From: Phytomonospora endophytica
GTDB lineage: Bacteria > Actinomycetota > Actinomycetes > Mycobacteriales > Micromonosporaceae
Reading direction: 5' to 3'
DNA length: 64,000 nt
Assembly: GCF_014202425.1 (NCBI RefSeq)
Contig: NZ_JACHGT010000002.1
Span: forward strand, 566,164 to 630,163
Both the position numbers and the translations under genes were made by a program. Below are positions 1 to 11,149 of this stretch, piece after piece (the stretch's first letter is position 1; the number at the start of each line of letters is the position of its first letter). The notes under the pieces are model-generated. The model was not told where the DNA came from. It saw only the letters and a program-made list of their open reading frames with translations, and searched no databases.

Positions 1-1440
1 GTGGCGGCCGATGAACAGCACCGGGTGCTGTCCGGCGAGGCTCCGTGCGAGCTCGCGCACCGGGTCCATCTGGTCGAGGACGGTCGAGATCTTCGCGGGC
101 ATCGCCGCGAGCTGCTCCAGCACGGCGGCGACCTCGTCGGCGTACTTCACGCCCCGGATCTGCGCGAGGTGCAGGCCGACCAGGTAGCAGGCGACGAGCT
201 GGGTGAGGAAGGCCTTCGTCGACGCGACGGCGACTTCGAGGCCGGCGCGCGTGTAGAGCACGGCGTCGGACTCGCGCGGGATCGTCGAGCCGACCGTGTT
301 GGAGATGGCCAGGACGCGCGCCTTCTGCTCCTTGGCGTGGCGCAGGGCCATGATCGTGTCCATGGTCTCGCCGGACTGGGAGATGACGATGACGAGCGTG
401 GAGCGGTCGAGGACCGGGTCGCGGTAGCGGAACTCGCTGGCCAGTTCCACCTCGCAGGGCAGTCGGGTCCAGTGCTCGATGGCGTACTTCGCGACGAGGC
501 CCGCGTGGTAGGACGTGCCGCAGGCGACGATGAAGACCTTGTCGGCGTCGCGGAGGTCCTGGTCGGACAGGCGGACCTCGTCGAGGGCGATCTCGCCGGT
601 CTCGGTGACGCGGCCGCGCAGCGTGTCGGCGACGGCGGCGGGCTGCTCGTCGATCTCCTTGAGCATGAAGTGGTCGTAGCCGCCCTTCTCGGCGGCCGCG
701 GCGTCCCAGTCGACGGTGTAGGGCGTGGCCTTCGCGGGCTCGCCGGAGAAGTCGGTGACGGCGAAACCGTCGCGGCCGATCGTGACGACCTGGTCCTGGC
801 CGAGCTCGACGGCCTCGCGCGTGAAGGAGAGGAACGCGGCGACGTCGGAGGCCAGCCAGTACTCGCCGTCGCCCCGGCCGACGACCAGCGGCGAGTTACG
901 GCGGGCGCCGACCACGGTGTCGGGGTCGTCGGCGTGCACCGCGAGGAGCGTGAACGCGCCGGTGAGGCGGCGGACGACGCGGTGCATGGCCTCGGACAGG
1001 CTCGCACCCGCCGCGACCTCGGCGGACAGGAGGTGCGCGACGACCTCGGTGTCGGTGTCGGAGGCGAACTCGACGCCCTCGGCCTCCAGCCGCGCGCGCA
1101 GGACGGCGAAGTTCTCGATGATCCCGTTGTGGATCACCGCGATGCGGCCGTCGGCGCTCGAGTGGGGATGGGCGTTGCGGTCGGTCGGGCCGCCGTGGGT
1201 GGCCCAGCGCGTGTGGCCGATGCCGACCGTCGCGGCCAGGTGCGCCGGCTCCCCGTTGTTCTCGGCGAGGGCCTTGTCGAGGTTGCCGAGCTTTCCGGCG
1301 CGTTTCTCGACGTAGAGCTCCCCGCCCACCGGGAGGGCGACCCCCGCCGAGTCGTACCCGCGGTACTCAAGGCGCCGAAGGCCGTCCATAACGACATCGA
1401 GCGCCGGCCGCGCTCCAACATATCCAACGATTCCGCACAC
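1..1440 (-). CDS. glmS: Glutamine--fructose-6-phosphate aminotransferase, 5' part (truncated by window edge)
   Basis: Converts fructose-6-phosphate and glutamine to glucosamine-6-phosphate, the first step toward UDP-GlcNAc for peptidoglycan. The start is a GTG at 1440-1438, giving V/M-C-G-I-V-G-Y, so the catalytic N-terminal cysteine becomes residue 1 after Met removal. The glutaminase domain shows GHTRWATHG and HNGIIENF; the first SIS isomerase domain shows ISQSGETMDT and CGTSYHAG. 480 codons are present of a family length near 610, so the C-terminal end of the second SIS domain lies outside the window. A strong antisense open frame over this gene is a GC artefact. glmM, the next enzyme of the pathway, is about 49 kb away at 50219. 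Confidence 0.97.
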   Translation of the reverse strand, partial: MCGIVGYVGARPALDVVMDGLRRLEYRGYDSAGVALPVGGELYVEKRAGKLGNLDKALAENNGEPAHLAATVGIGHTRWATHGGPTDRNAHPHSSADGRIAVIHNGIIENFAVLRARLEAEGVEFASDTDTEVVAHLLSAEVAAGASLSEAMHRVVRRLTGAFTLLAVHADDPDTVVGARRNSPLVVGRGDGEYWLASDVAAFLSFTREAVELGQDQVVTIGRDGFAVTDFSGEPAKATPYTVDWDAAAAEKGGYDHFMLKEIDEQPAAVADTLRGRVTETGEIALDEVRLSDQDLRDADKVFIVACGTSYHAGLVAKYAIEHWTRLPCEVELASEFRYRDPVLDRSTLVIVISQSGETMDTIMALRHAKEQKARVLAISNTVGSTIPRESDAVLYTRAGLEVAVASTKAFLTQLVACYLVGLHLAQIRGVKYADEVAAVLEQLAAMPAKISTVLDQMDPVRELARSLAGQHPVLFIGRH

Positions 1441-1577
1441 GGGCGCGACTGTACCCGAGTTTCAAGCAAACTGCTTGCGCGGATAGGGGGTGTTCACGCA
1501 CGCCCCATGCGCAAGTCGGTTAACAGAGCGGCAACAACCCACGCCTACCGTGAGCCCTGCACCAGTGGAGGTAGCCC

Positions 1578-2093
1578 ATGACCACGACACGCGCACCACG
1601 GCTGACGATCACCCAGATGACCGACGCCCACGCCCGGCAGGTGCTGGCGATCTACCAGGCGGGCATCGACACGGGCAACGCGACCTTCGAGACGGCCGCG
1701 CCGGACTGGACGCGATTCTGCGTGGGAAAGCTCCTGCGGCACCGCTTCGTCGCGACGGAGGGCGCCCACGTCCTCGGCTGGATCGCGGGCACCGCCACGT
1801 CGAAACGCCCCGCGTACGCCGGCGTCGTCGAGCACTCCGTCTACGTGCGGCCGGACGCGGCGGGACGCGGGGTCGGACGCGCGCTGCTGGAGACGTTCAT
1901 CGCCTCGACCGAAGCCGCGGGGATCTGGACGATCACGACGTCGATCTTCCCGGAGAACACCGCGAGCCTGGCGCTGCACGCGCGGACGGGATTTCGGACC
2001 GTGGGGGTGCGGGAGCGGGTGGGGAGGCTGCGGGGGGTGTGGCGGGACACGGTGATGCTGGAACGGCGGTCGGGAGTGGTGGGGGTGGGGTGA
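1578..2093 (+). CDS. GNAT-family N-acetyltransferase (phosphinothricin acetyltransferase-like)
   Basis: 171 aa. The ATG is preceded by a good ribosome-binding site, GGAGGTAGCCC. The fold matches the Pat/Bar branch of GNAT enzymes: IYQAGIDTGNATFET near the N-terminus, the acetyl-CoA pyrophosphate loop VRPDAAGRGVGRALL around residues 91-105, and a late FPENTASLALHARTGFR segment where acceptor-side helices pack. Pat relatives acetylate small amines such as phosphinothricin or methionine sulfoximine; the substrate here cannot be read from sequence. It is divergent from glmS and isolated. The last ten residues become V/G-rich and run into the repetitive intergenic DNA. Confidence 0.88.
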   Translation: MTTTRAPRLTITQMTDAHARQVLAIYQAGIDTGNATFETAAPDWTRFCVGKLLRHRFVATEGAHVLGWIAGTATSKRPAYAGVVEHSVYVRPDAAGRGVGRALLETFIASTEAAGIWTITTSIFPENTASLALHARTGFRTVGVRERVGRLRGVWRDTVMLERRSGVVGVG

Positions 2094-2784
2094 GGGGTCG
2101 GCAGCAGCCGCCGTATGTCCTGCCGCGCACGCCACCGCGAGCCGCGTGGCCCGTCGGCGGGCGAGCACCGAACGCGGGTGCGGCGCGGTCGTGACCGGGG
2201 CGAGCGCGAGCCGGAGCGAACTCCGGCGCCGTCCGCCCGCCGCGACACCACCTCGTCCCCACAAGCCGCAGGAGCCGGCGCCGGGCGAGCGCGGGATCGA
2301 CGGCGGAAGCGGGTACAGGCGCCGGCGCGAGCCTCCGCCGGCCGAGCGCGGAAGCGAGGGCGGTTCCGCCTCCCGCGACACCACCGTTTCGCCGCAACCG
2401 CAGCGCCCTGGACCGACGCGGCAGCGGACGCGAGGACTGGCCGGTGCGAGCGTGAGGCCGCGTGGGGTGAGATGCGGGCGCGGACCTGAACGCGGGTAGG
2501 GGCGCGAGTCCCGGTACGGGCGGGAACCTCGTGCGAGTCACGGACGCGAGGGCAGGCACGGGTGCGCGACCGAGCCCCGCCCGAAAGCCGCCACGACACC
2601 ACCTCTCACCGCAGGCGGCGTGTCCTGGTGCCGGCGAGCGTAGGCCAGAGCCGACGCAGGGGAACCGCACGCTGAGAACCGACGGATCACGATGGCGCAG
2701 GCGAGCCCGGAAGCCGCCCGGGCACGGAGTCGGGTGTCGGCTCGCGCGAGAACGTGGCGGCGCCACGAGCAAACCCGCGCCCCC
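2094..2784. repeat. Gene-free GC-rich stretch with degenerate repeats
   Basis: No credible gene is seen in about 690 bp between the acetyltransferase and the convergent BRCT protein. The motif CGACACCACC recurs near 2241, 2376 and 2598, each time next to GCCGC-rich sequence. Codon statistics do not favour any of the six overlapping open frames. It resembles, in style but not in sequence, the repeat arrays at 11.2 and 62.5 kb. Confidence 0.5.
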
Positions 2785-3849
2785 TCACCCGAAAACGGCG
2801 TACTCCTCCACCAGCCGCACGGCGTCCGGGTCCAGGTCGGCGCGCACCACCAGCTCGGCCACCGAAGCGAAAGGCCCCGACAGTTCGCGCATCGTCACGA
2901 TGCGCTCGGCCGTCTTCGCGTCGACTCCGCGCATTGTCGCGAGGATCTCGGCGGGCGCGTGGTTGACGTCCACGAGGCCGCCGTCGTCGTAACCGAGGTC
3001 GAGGTCGGGGCGGCCGATGCCGAGTTCGTCGGCCATGGCGGGGTCGTCGGCGAGGAGGCGGCGGGCGCGGGCGCGGCGTTCCCGGCGGGCGAGGACGCGG
3101 GCTTCGGCGTCGTCGGCGGGAATGACACGGCGGGGCGTGTCGTCGCCTTCGGCTCGCGGGAACATCTTGTTGCGGATCATGAACGCGTGGGCGGTGCCGC
3201 CGAGCATCAGCGCGAACAGCGAGATCATGGCGAGCGGATTGACGTTGGCGAACTGGCCGTCGTCGAGTTTCTGCGCGTCCATCGCGAACAGGGTGATGTA
3301 GGCGATCGCCATCCCCGCGTACAGGAACGCCGCGATGCCGGCGACGACGGACTTCAGTTTCGCGGCGGCGTGCCCGAAGATGATGGGCGCGCTGAGCCCA
3401 CCGGTGAGCAGCGGCGACAGTGCCCACAGGATCGACCCGAACTGCCTCAGGGCTTCGCGGATGGCGGTCGGGTCGGCGTTGTTGATCGCCTTGAACAGCG
3501 AGTCCATGGCCTGCTGGACCTGGGGCGAGCGCGGGTGCCCGTGCGGTGAGCGCGGGTGGTGCCCGCTGGGGCGTCCGCCGTGGTGTCCCATCGGCGCGAC
3601 GGCGCTGTCGGCGGCGTCGCGGGGCGCGGGCCACTGTTCGGGCTGGTTGACGAACTCGGTGTCGGGTACGACGTGGACGCCGAGGGCCCTGGCGGCGACG
3701 AGTTTGGGGTCGCGGGGGTTGACGGTGTCGTCGGCGACGATGTAGGTGACCGAGTCGAGGGCGTGGCGGGCGAGCCGCAGGCCGCGTTCGTGGGCGAGGC
3801 GCCTCGCGTTCGCGGCACCCGGGCCGGTGCCGAGGACGAGGATGCGCAT
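2785..3849 (-). CDS. Membrane protein with N-terminal BRCT-like and C-terminal helix-hairpin-helix domains
   Basis: 354 aa from the ATG at 3849, which has GGAGG eight bases upstream; an in-frame start 69 bases earlier lacks one. Residues 1-65 look like a BRCT domain of the LigA type (ILVLGTGPGAANARRLA, then VTYIVADDT and KLVAARALGVHVV). A His/Pro/Gly-rich linker follows, then about four hydrophobic segments between residues 140 and 245, a basic stretch, and a C-terminal ComEA-like helix-hairpin-helix (VDVNHAPAEILATMRGV, AERIVTMRE). Both end domains normally bind DNA or DNA-associated proteins, which is unusual around a membrane core. Function unknown; it could sense or tether DNA at the membrane. 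Confidence 0.8.
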   Translation of the reverse strand: MRILVLGTGPGAANARRLAHERGLRLARHALDSVTYIVADDTVNPRDPKLVAARALGVHVVPDTEFVNQPEQWPAPRDAADSAVAPMGHHGGRPSGHHPRSPHGHPRSPQVQQAMDSLFKAINNADPTAIREALRQFGSILWALSPLLTGGLSAPIIFGHAAAKLKSVVAGIAAFLYAGMAIAYITLFAMDAQKLDDGQFANVNPLAMISLFALMLGGTAHAFMIRNKMFPRAEGDDTPRRVIPADDAEARVLARRERRARARRLLADDPAMADELGIGRPDLDLGYDDGGLVDVNHAPAEILATMRGVDAKTAERIVTMRELSGPFASVAELVVRADLDPDAVRLVEEYAVFG

Positions 3850-3978
3850 GGGTGCCTCCGGCGGGGCGCGAGGGGTTGTCGGCCCATTGAACGGTATCCG
3901 GATTCCGTTGACGCGCAAGGCATCCGGCCGGGAGTCAGGGATTAATCAGGGGTGACTCATCCACCGGCCGGAGTGTTC

Positions 3979-4359
3979 CTACGACTTCCGGTACGCCCAG
4001 GCCTCCTCCGCGGCGGCGAGCGCTTCGGTGAGGGTGGCGCCGGTTCCGGCGATGACTCCGGCGGCGACGGCTCCTTCGACGAAGGGGGCGTCGGCGAGGC
4101 GCACGTCGCCGTCGAGGTCGTCGAGGAGGAGTCTCGCGGTGAGGACGGCGGAGCCGAGGTCGGCGAGGATGAGGACACCGTCGCCGCCGTCGGCGCGGGT
4201 GACGGCGTCGGTGATGAGTTCGGGGCTGGTCCCGAGGCCGCCGTCGGGGGTGCCGCCGGCGGGGATCACGCGGACGTCGGCGGCGAGTTGCGCGACGAGT
4301 TCGGCGGTGCCTTCGGCGAGTGTCCGGCTGTGGGAGACGAGGACGAGTCCGACGGTCAT
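3979..4359 (-). CDS. dhaM: DhaM, phosphoryl carrier subunit of PEP-dependent dihydroxyacetone kinase
   Basis: 126 aa EIIA-mannose-type protein. The phosphorylated histidine is His10 in VLVSHSRTLAEG. It relays phosphate from HPr to the ADP permanently bound in DhaL. Only the single EIIA domain is present; the HPr and EI-like domains fused to it in Escherichia coli are absent, as is usual in Gram-positives. Its ATG overlaps the dhaL stop (ATGA), so the three dha genes are translationally coupled. It requires a cytoplasmic PTS EI/HPr, not encoded in this window. Confidence 0.93.
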   Translation of the reverse strand: MTVGLVLVSHSRTLAEGTAELVAQLAADVRVIPAGGTPDGGLGTSPELITDAVTRADGGDGVLILADLGSAVLTARLLLDDLDGDVRLADAPFVEGAVAAGVIAGTGATLTEALAAAEEAWAYRKS

Positions 4360-4958
4360 GTCAGCCCCGCCAGTGCCTCGAACAGCAGGGCGCTCGACGC
4401 GGCTCCGGGGTCGATGTGCCCGGCGGAGCGTTCACCGAGGTAGCTGGCGCGGCCCTTGCGGGCGACGAGGGGCTTCGTCGCGTCGCGGCCCGACGCGGCG
4501 GCGTCGGCGGCCGCGCGGGCGGCGGTGGAGAAGTCGTCGCCGGTGAAGGCGGCGACGGCGGGGGCGAGCGCGTCGATCATGGTCTTGTCGCCTTCGGCGG
4601 CGCCGCCGAGCCTGCGGACGCCTTCGAGTCCGGCACCGAGGGCGGCGGCGAAGGCGGTGGCCGTGGCGGTGGGGTCGTCGCCGAGGGCTTTGGCGGCCCT
4701 GCGCAGGAAGGTTCCGTAGAGGGGCCCGGAGGCGCCGCCGGTGGTGTTGACGAGTGCGGTCCCGGCGGCTTTGAGGACGGCTCCCGGGGTGTCGCCGACG
4801 GCCTCGGCGGCGGCGGCGAAGCCGCGGCGGAGGTTCAGGCCGTGGTCGCCGTCGCCGATGGCGGTGTCGAGGGCGGTGAGCTCGTCGGCGTGTTCGGTGA
4901 CGAGGGCGGCCGTCGCGGCCATCCAGCGGGCGCACAGCCCGGCGTCGACGGCGGTCAC
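4356..4958 (-). CDS. dhaL: DhaL, ADP-binding subunit of dihydroxyacetone kinase
   Basis: 200 aa from a GTG at 4958 that overlaps the dhaK stop codon (GTGA). The nucleotide site is visible as DTAIGDGDHGLNLRRG near residues 29-44, whose aspartates hold Mg-ADP, followed by TTGGASGPLYGTFL and GDKTMIDALAPA. It transfers phosphate from DhaM to dihydroxyacetone bound on DhaK. The gene is the middle one of dhaK-dhaL-dhaM, with overlapping junctions on both sides, which fits a fixed subunit ratio. Confidence 0.95.
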   Translation of the reverse strand: MTAVDAGLCARWMAATAALVTEHADELTALDTAIGDGDHGLNLRRGFAAAAEAVGDTPGAVLKAAGTALVNTTGGASGPLYGTFLRRAAKALGDDPTATATAFAAALGAGLEGVRRLGGAAEGDKTMIDALAPAVAAFTGDDFSTAARAAADAAASGRDATKPLVARKGRASYLGERSAGHIDPGAASSALLFEALAGLT

Positions 4959-5941
4959 CGTCCCCACCTCAGCGCGGGCGTCTCGACGGGCGCGTCCCAC
5001 AGGTCCAGCAGCCTCGGCGTGAGGTTCATGACCGTGATCGAGCAGCCGGCCATGTCGAGGGAGGTCACGTAGTTCCCGACGAGGCTGCGGCTCACCGTGA
5101 CCCCGCGCGCGTTCAGCCAGTGCGCGACCTCGGCGAACATCGCGTACAGCTCGATCAGCGGCGTCGCGCCCATCCCGTTGACCATGACGAGCGCCTCGCC
5201 CGTCAGCGGCATGTCCGTCGCGATCGCGTCGAGGGCCTCGGCGGCGATGTCTCGCGCGGGCGCGAGGGGTCCGCTGCGGCGTCCCGGTTCGCCGTGGATG
5301 CCGACGCCCCATTCCATCTCGTCGTCGCCGAGCGGGAAACCCGGCCGCCCGACCGCCGGGACCGTGCCCGCCGACAGCGCCACCCCGTAGGACCGCGACC
5401 GCGCGTTCACCTCCCGCGCGAGCTCGTGGACGACGGCGAGCGACTCCCCCGCCTCGGCCGCCGCGCCCGCGATCTTCTCGACGAACACCGTCGCGCCCGT
5501 CCCGCGCCGCCCGGCGGTGTGCGTGGAATCGGTCACGGCGACGTCGTCGTCGACGATCACGGTCGCCACCTCGATGTCGTCGTCGTCGAGCAGTTCGGCG
5601 GCGAGGGCGAAGTTGAGGACGTCGCCCGTGTAGTTCTTCACGACGTGCAGGACGCCCACACCGCCGTGCACGGCCTCCGTCGCGGCCTGGACCTGCCCCG
5701 GAACGGGTGAGGTGAACACCTCCCCCGGACAGGCCGCGTGCAGCATGCCCGGCCCGACGAAACCCGCGTGCAGCGGCTCGTGCCCCGAGCCGCCGCCCGA
5801 GACCAGCGCGACCTTCCCCGGCGACGGCGGTCTCGTCACGATCCGCTGCTCAAGGTCCACCGTCAGACCCGGGTGGGCGGCGGCGAAACCGTCGAGCGCG
5901 TCGGTGAGCAACGTCTCAGGCGTATTGATCAGCTTCTTCAT
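4955..5941 (-). CDS. dhaK: DhaK, dihydroxyacetone-binding kinase subunit
   Basis: 328 aa. It binds dihydroxyacetone covalently through a histidine, here His216 in [10 protein letters not shown], and yields dihydroxyacetone phosphate for glycolysis. [16 protein letters not shown] (residues 48-63) and [11 protein letters not shown] (101-111) are the family's substrate-site signatures. I chose the ATG at 5941 because GAGGT lies eight bases before it; a GTG four codons upstream is possible. First gene of the dha operon; no dhaR or dhaQ regulator is adjacent. Confidence 0.95.
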   Translation of the reverse strand: MKKLINTPETLLTDALDGFAAAHPGLTVDLEQRIVTRPPSPGKVALVSGGGSGHEPLHAGFVGPGMLHAACPGEVFTSPVPGQVQAATEAVHGGVGVLHVVKNYTGDVLNFALAAELLDDDDIEVATVIVDDDVAVTDSTHTAGRRGTGATVFVEKIAGAAAEAGESLAVVHELAREVNARSRSYGVALSAGTVPAVGRPGFPLGDDEMEWGVGIHGEPGRRSGPLAPARDIAAEALDAIATDMPLTGEALVMVNGMGATPLIELYAMFAEVAHWLNARGVTVSRSLVGNYVTSLDMAGCSITVMNLTPRLLDLWDAPVETPALRWGR

Positions 5942-6103
5942 CAGCGACCTCACAACAGGCGTGTCCCCGCCACGCTAGCGGCAACGCACCCGTCCCCGGG
6001 GCCACCGGCCGTGGAATAGTCGGAGGGAAGAAGTCGTTGCGATACCCGTGGACGGTATGAGCCGTCCGCGAACCGAGAGAGTACCGGCGAAGCTGGAGGA
6101 CCC

Positions 6104-6463
6104 ATGGCCACCGTGGACCTGACCAAGGACACGTTCGAGAAGGCGATCAGCGAAGAGGGAATCGTCCTCGTCGACTTCTGGGCGGACTGGTGCGGTCCGT
6201 GCAAGCGCTTCGCACCGACCTACTCCAAAGTCAGCGAGCAGCACGAGGACGTCACCTTCGGCAAGGTCGACACCGAAGCCGAACAGGACCTCGCCCGCGC
6301 CGCCGGCATCAGTTCCATCCCGACCGTGATGGCCTTCCGCGACGGGATCCTCGTCTTCGCGCAGCCCGGCATCCTCCCCGAGAGCGGCCTCAACGCCGTC
6401 ATCGAGAAGGTCAAGGAGCTCGACATGGACGACGTGCGCAAGCAGATCGAGGCGCAGGGCTAG
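6104..6463 (+). CDS. trxA: Thioredoxin
   Basis: 119 aa thioredoxin with the redox-active site WCGPC at residues 29-33, the cis-proline loop SSIPTV and a normal one-domain length. GGAGG precedes the ATG by six bases. It reduces protein disulfides in the cytoplasm. The C-terminal extension (about residues 105-119, DMDDVRKQIEAQG) is slightly longer than the minimal fold. It stands alone, divergent from dhaK, and ends at a strong bidirectional hairpin. Confidence 0.95.
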   Translation: MATVDLTKDTFEKAISEEGIVLVDFWADWCGPCKRFAPTYSKVSEQHEDVTFGKVDTEAEQDLARAAGISSIPTVMAFRDGILVFAQPGILPESGLNAVIEKVKELDMDDVRKQIEAQG

Positions 6464-6492
6464 TACGGCCCGCGACGCGGCCGGCAACGTTC

Positions 6493-6517
6493 GGGCCGGT
6501 GCCCAGGGCACCGGCCC
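6493..6517. terminator. Bidirectional hairpin terminator between trxA and the DM13 gene
   Basis: A near-perfect palindrome, GGGCCGGTGCC / GGCACCGGCCC around a 3-nt loop, lies between two convergent genes. There is only a short T run (TT) on the plus side, so it would act as the GC-rich actinobacterial type of terminator. Confidence 0.65.
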
Positions 6518-6538
6518 TTACCTGTGCCCGCGCGTCGG

Positions 6539-7099
6539 TCAGGCCGTCGCCAGGGGCGCGGCGCCGAAGGACACGCTGAACCGTTCGCACCAGATCGTCA
6601 CGCTCGTCACCTTGCTCAGGTCCGTGTCGGCGGGGACCTCGTAGAGCTGATCGCCCTTGTTGCCCTTGAGCTCGCCCAGTTCGACGTGGTAGCCGTCGTC
6701 GAACACGAACCAGTCCTCGCCGACCTCCTGGTCGGTGATCCACACGCGCAGGTCGGGGCCGTCGCTCGTCTTCAGGCCGGCGATGGCCAGCACGACCGTC
6801 CCGTCGGGCTGCTCGAAGAGCTGGGCCTTGCCGCTCGTGTCGTGCTCGTGGGTGATGAAGTCGCCTTCGGCGAGCAGGTGCGCGACGGTCGGGTCGTCGT
6901 TCGTCGACGGGGCTTCGGAGCCGTCCGGCGCTCCCTGGGCACCGCCGGAGGGCGCGGCGGCGATGGGCAGGTCCTCGTCGACGGTCGTGGTGGTCCACAG
7001 CTTCCACGGCTGGAACCAGAACAGGCCGAAGGCGATCGCGACGACGACCGCCCCGGCCACGACCCAGGCGACGGGTTTACGGGCGAGCTTGCTCAACAT
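6539..7099 (-). CDS. Membrane-anchored DM13 domain protein
   Basis: 186 aa. One transmembrane helix at residues 10-28 (VAWVVAGAVVVAIAFGLFWF), a low-complexity linker rich in Ala/Ser/Pro, then a DM13 (electron-transfer-associated) domain from about residue 70 to the end. The domain shows GKAQLFEQPDG, DLRVWITDQE and the conserved cysteine in IWCERFSVSFGAAPL. DM13 domains are proposed to carry a redox-active cysteine at the cell surface. The topology predicted is N-in with the domain outside. Convergent with trxA; no operon partner. Confidence 0.85.
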   Translation of the reverse strand: MLSKLARKPVAWVVAGAVVVAIAFGLFWFQPWKLWTTTTVDEDLPIAAAPSGGAQGAPDGSEAPSTNDDPTVAHLLAEGDFITHEHDTSGKAQLFEQPDGTVVLAIAGLKTSDGPDLRVWITDQEVGEDWFVFDDGYHVELGELKGNKGDQLYEVPADTDLSKVTSVTIWCERFSVSFGAAPLATA

Positions 7100-7167
7100 G
7101 ACTCAATCCCACCCGATTCCCGCGGCGAACGCCAGGGTTGTCGCGCTTACGAAACGGTTACCGGCGG

Positions 7168-9912
<2,745 letters not shown>

Positions 9913-10054
9913 GCTCGGTCTCCCTCGTGACGGGGGGTGGACGGCGCTGTCCGTGGTCGGAAGGGATATTACCGAAGGCCGGCGGGCGCGAACCCGTCGC
10001 GACGACTTCGCCGAGTGAGACCCACCTCACGGGTCGCGCGGGCGGCCGCGCCCG

Positions 10055-11125
10055 TCAGAGCGGCGCGAAGGTCACGGCGTACTCCGCCGGCGGGGGTCCC
10101 TTCGACCACTTCGTGGCCGCCGTCGCGTCCGACCACACCGCGCGCATCGGGCCGTCCGGATGCACCCGCAGCGTCGCGCCCTCCGCCGTCGCCGGAATGC
10201 CGAAGACCGGGCCGGCACACGTGACACCCTCGCCGGAACGGTCACTGAGGTCGTCGACGTCGTCGTTGGCGGGCGCGACGGTCTCACCGCCGACGACGAG
10301 GCTGTAACTGTCGGCCGCCGACAGCCGCCACTCCACGGCCGGTTCGTGCTTCGACACCTCCGGCGAGAAACCCCAGTAGGCGTCCGACGAGCAGGTCACC
10401 GCGAAACGCAGCCACACCCGGCCGTCGCCGGCCCAGCGCTCACCATGGCGGTCCCAGGGCCCGCGCGCGGCCGCCGAGAAGGTGAGACTCAGGCTCACGT
10501 CGCGCGTGACCCCCTTGGCCGTGACATCACCGCTCTGCTCATAGGACTCGGCGAAGGCGACGTACTCGGCGAAACCATAGAACTCGGGGATCTCGCCGAC
10601 ACGCGTGCCGTCACGCAGATTCAGGCCCTGCCCGCGACCCTCCGTCGTCACCGAAAGCGTGACCGCGACGCCCACCGGCGCCACCACCGCGAGCAGGTCA
10701 CCGCACTCCAGAGGATCGTCGAGGACGATCACGCGCTCCCCGACCACGACCTCCGACGCCAAACCGGCGGCATTGCCGCCCCAGTCGGAACACCGCTGCG
10801 TGGCGACCTGCGTCAGCACGAACTCGTGGCCCGCAGGGGCATGCAGCGGACCGCGAAGACCGTACGCGGAAGCCTCGACGGCATCGATATCGCGAGTCAC
10901 GGACACCACACGCTGCTGCAACGAGAAGTCCGCACCGATGAGGAGACCCTCAGTGCCGGAAGCCGCGAAGACACGACCACCGTCCAAAGTAGGCGAAAGA
11001 TCGCCATCCGCCTCCACCACGACCCAGAAGTCGACGGGCGCATCGACAGCCGGAGAAGAAGGACGACCACAACCGGAAAGAACCAACACGAGCACGAACA
11101 GCACGCGAAACCGCCGAGCGGGCAT
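10055..11125 (-). CDS. Predicted lipoprotein of unknown function
   Basis: 356 aa from the ATG at 11125. The N-terminus has a basic start (MPARRFR), a hydrophobic run and a lipobox LVLSGC, so Cys19 is expected to be lipidated and the protein held on the outer face of the membrane. The mature part is beta-rich with four further cysteines (for example QRCSDWG, LECGDLL, VTCSSDAYWG, VTCAGP), which could form two disulfides. I recognise no family. The frame remains open far upstream into the repeat array only because that DNA is stop-poor; no ribosome-binding site supports a longer form. Confidence 0.75.
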   Translation of the reverse strand: MPARRFRVLFVLVLVLSGCGRPSSPAVDAPVDFWVVVEADGDLSPTLDGGRVFAASGTEGLLIGADFSLQQRVVSVTRDIDAVEASAYGLRGPLHAPAGHEFVLTQVATQRCSDWGGNAAGLASEVVVGERVIVLDDPLECGDLLAVVAPVGVAVTLSVTTEGRGQGLNLRDGTRVGEIPEFYGFAEYVAFAESYEQSGDVTAKGVTRDVSLSLTFSAAARGPWDRHGERWAGDGRVWLRFAVTCSSDAYWGFSPEVSKHEPAVEWRLSAADSYSLVVGGETVAPANDDVDDLSDRSGEGVTCAGPVFGIPATAEGATLRVHPDGPMRAVWSDATAATKWSKGPPPAEYAVTFAPL

Positions 11126-11149
11126 GAAGAGCACCCTAATAGGCGAGAG

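Noticed and set aside
1..1581. Long plus-strand open frame opposite glmS
   Set aside because: It is the antisense image of a conserved gene; the protein is low-complexity V/G/R/D and matches no family.
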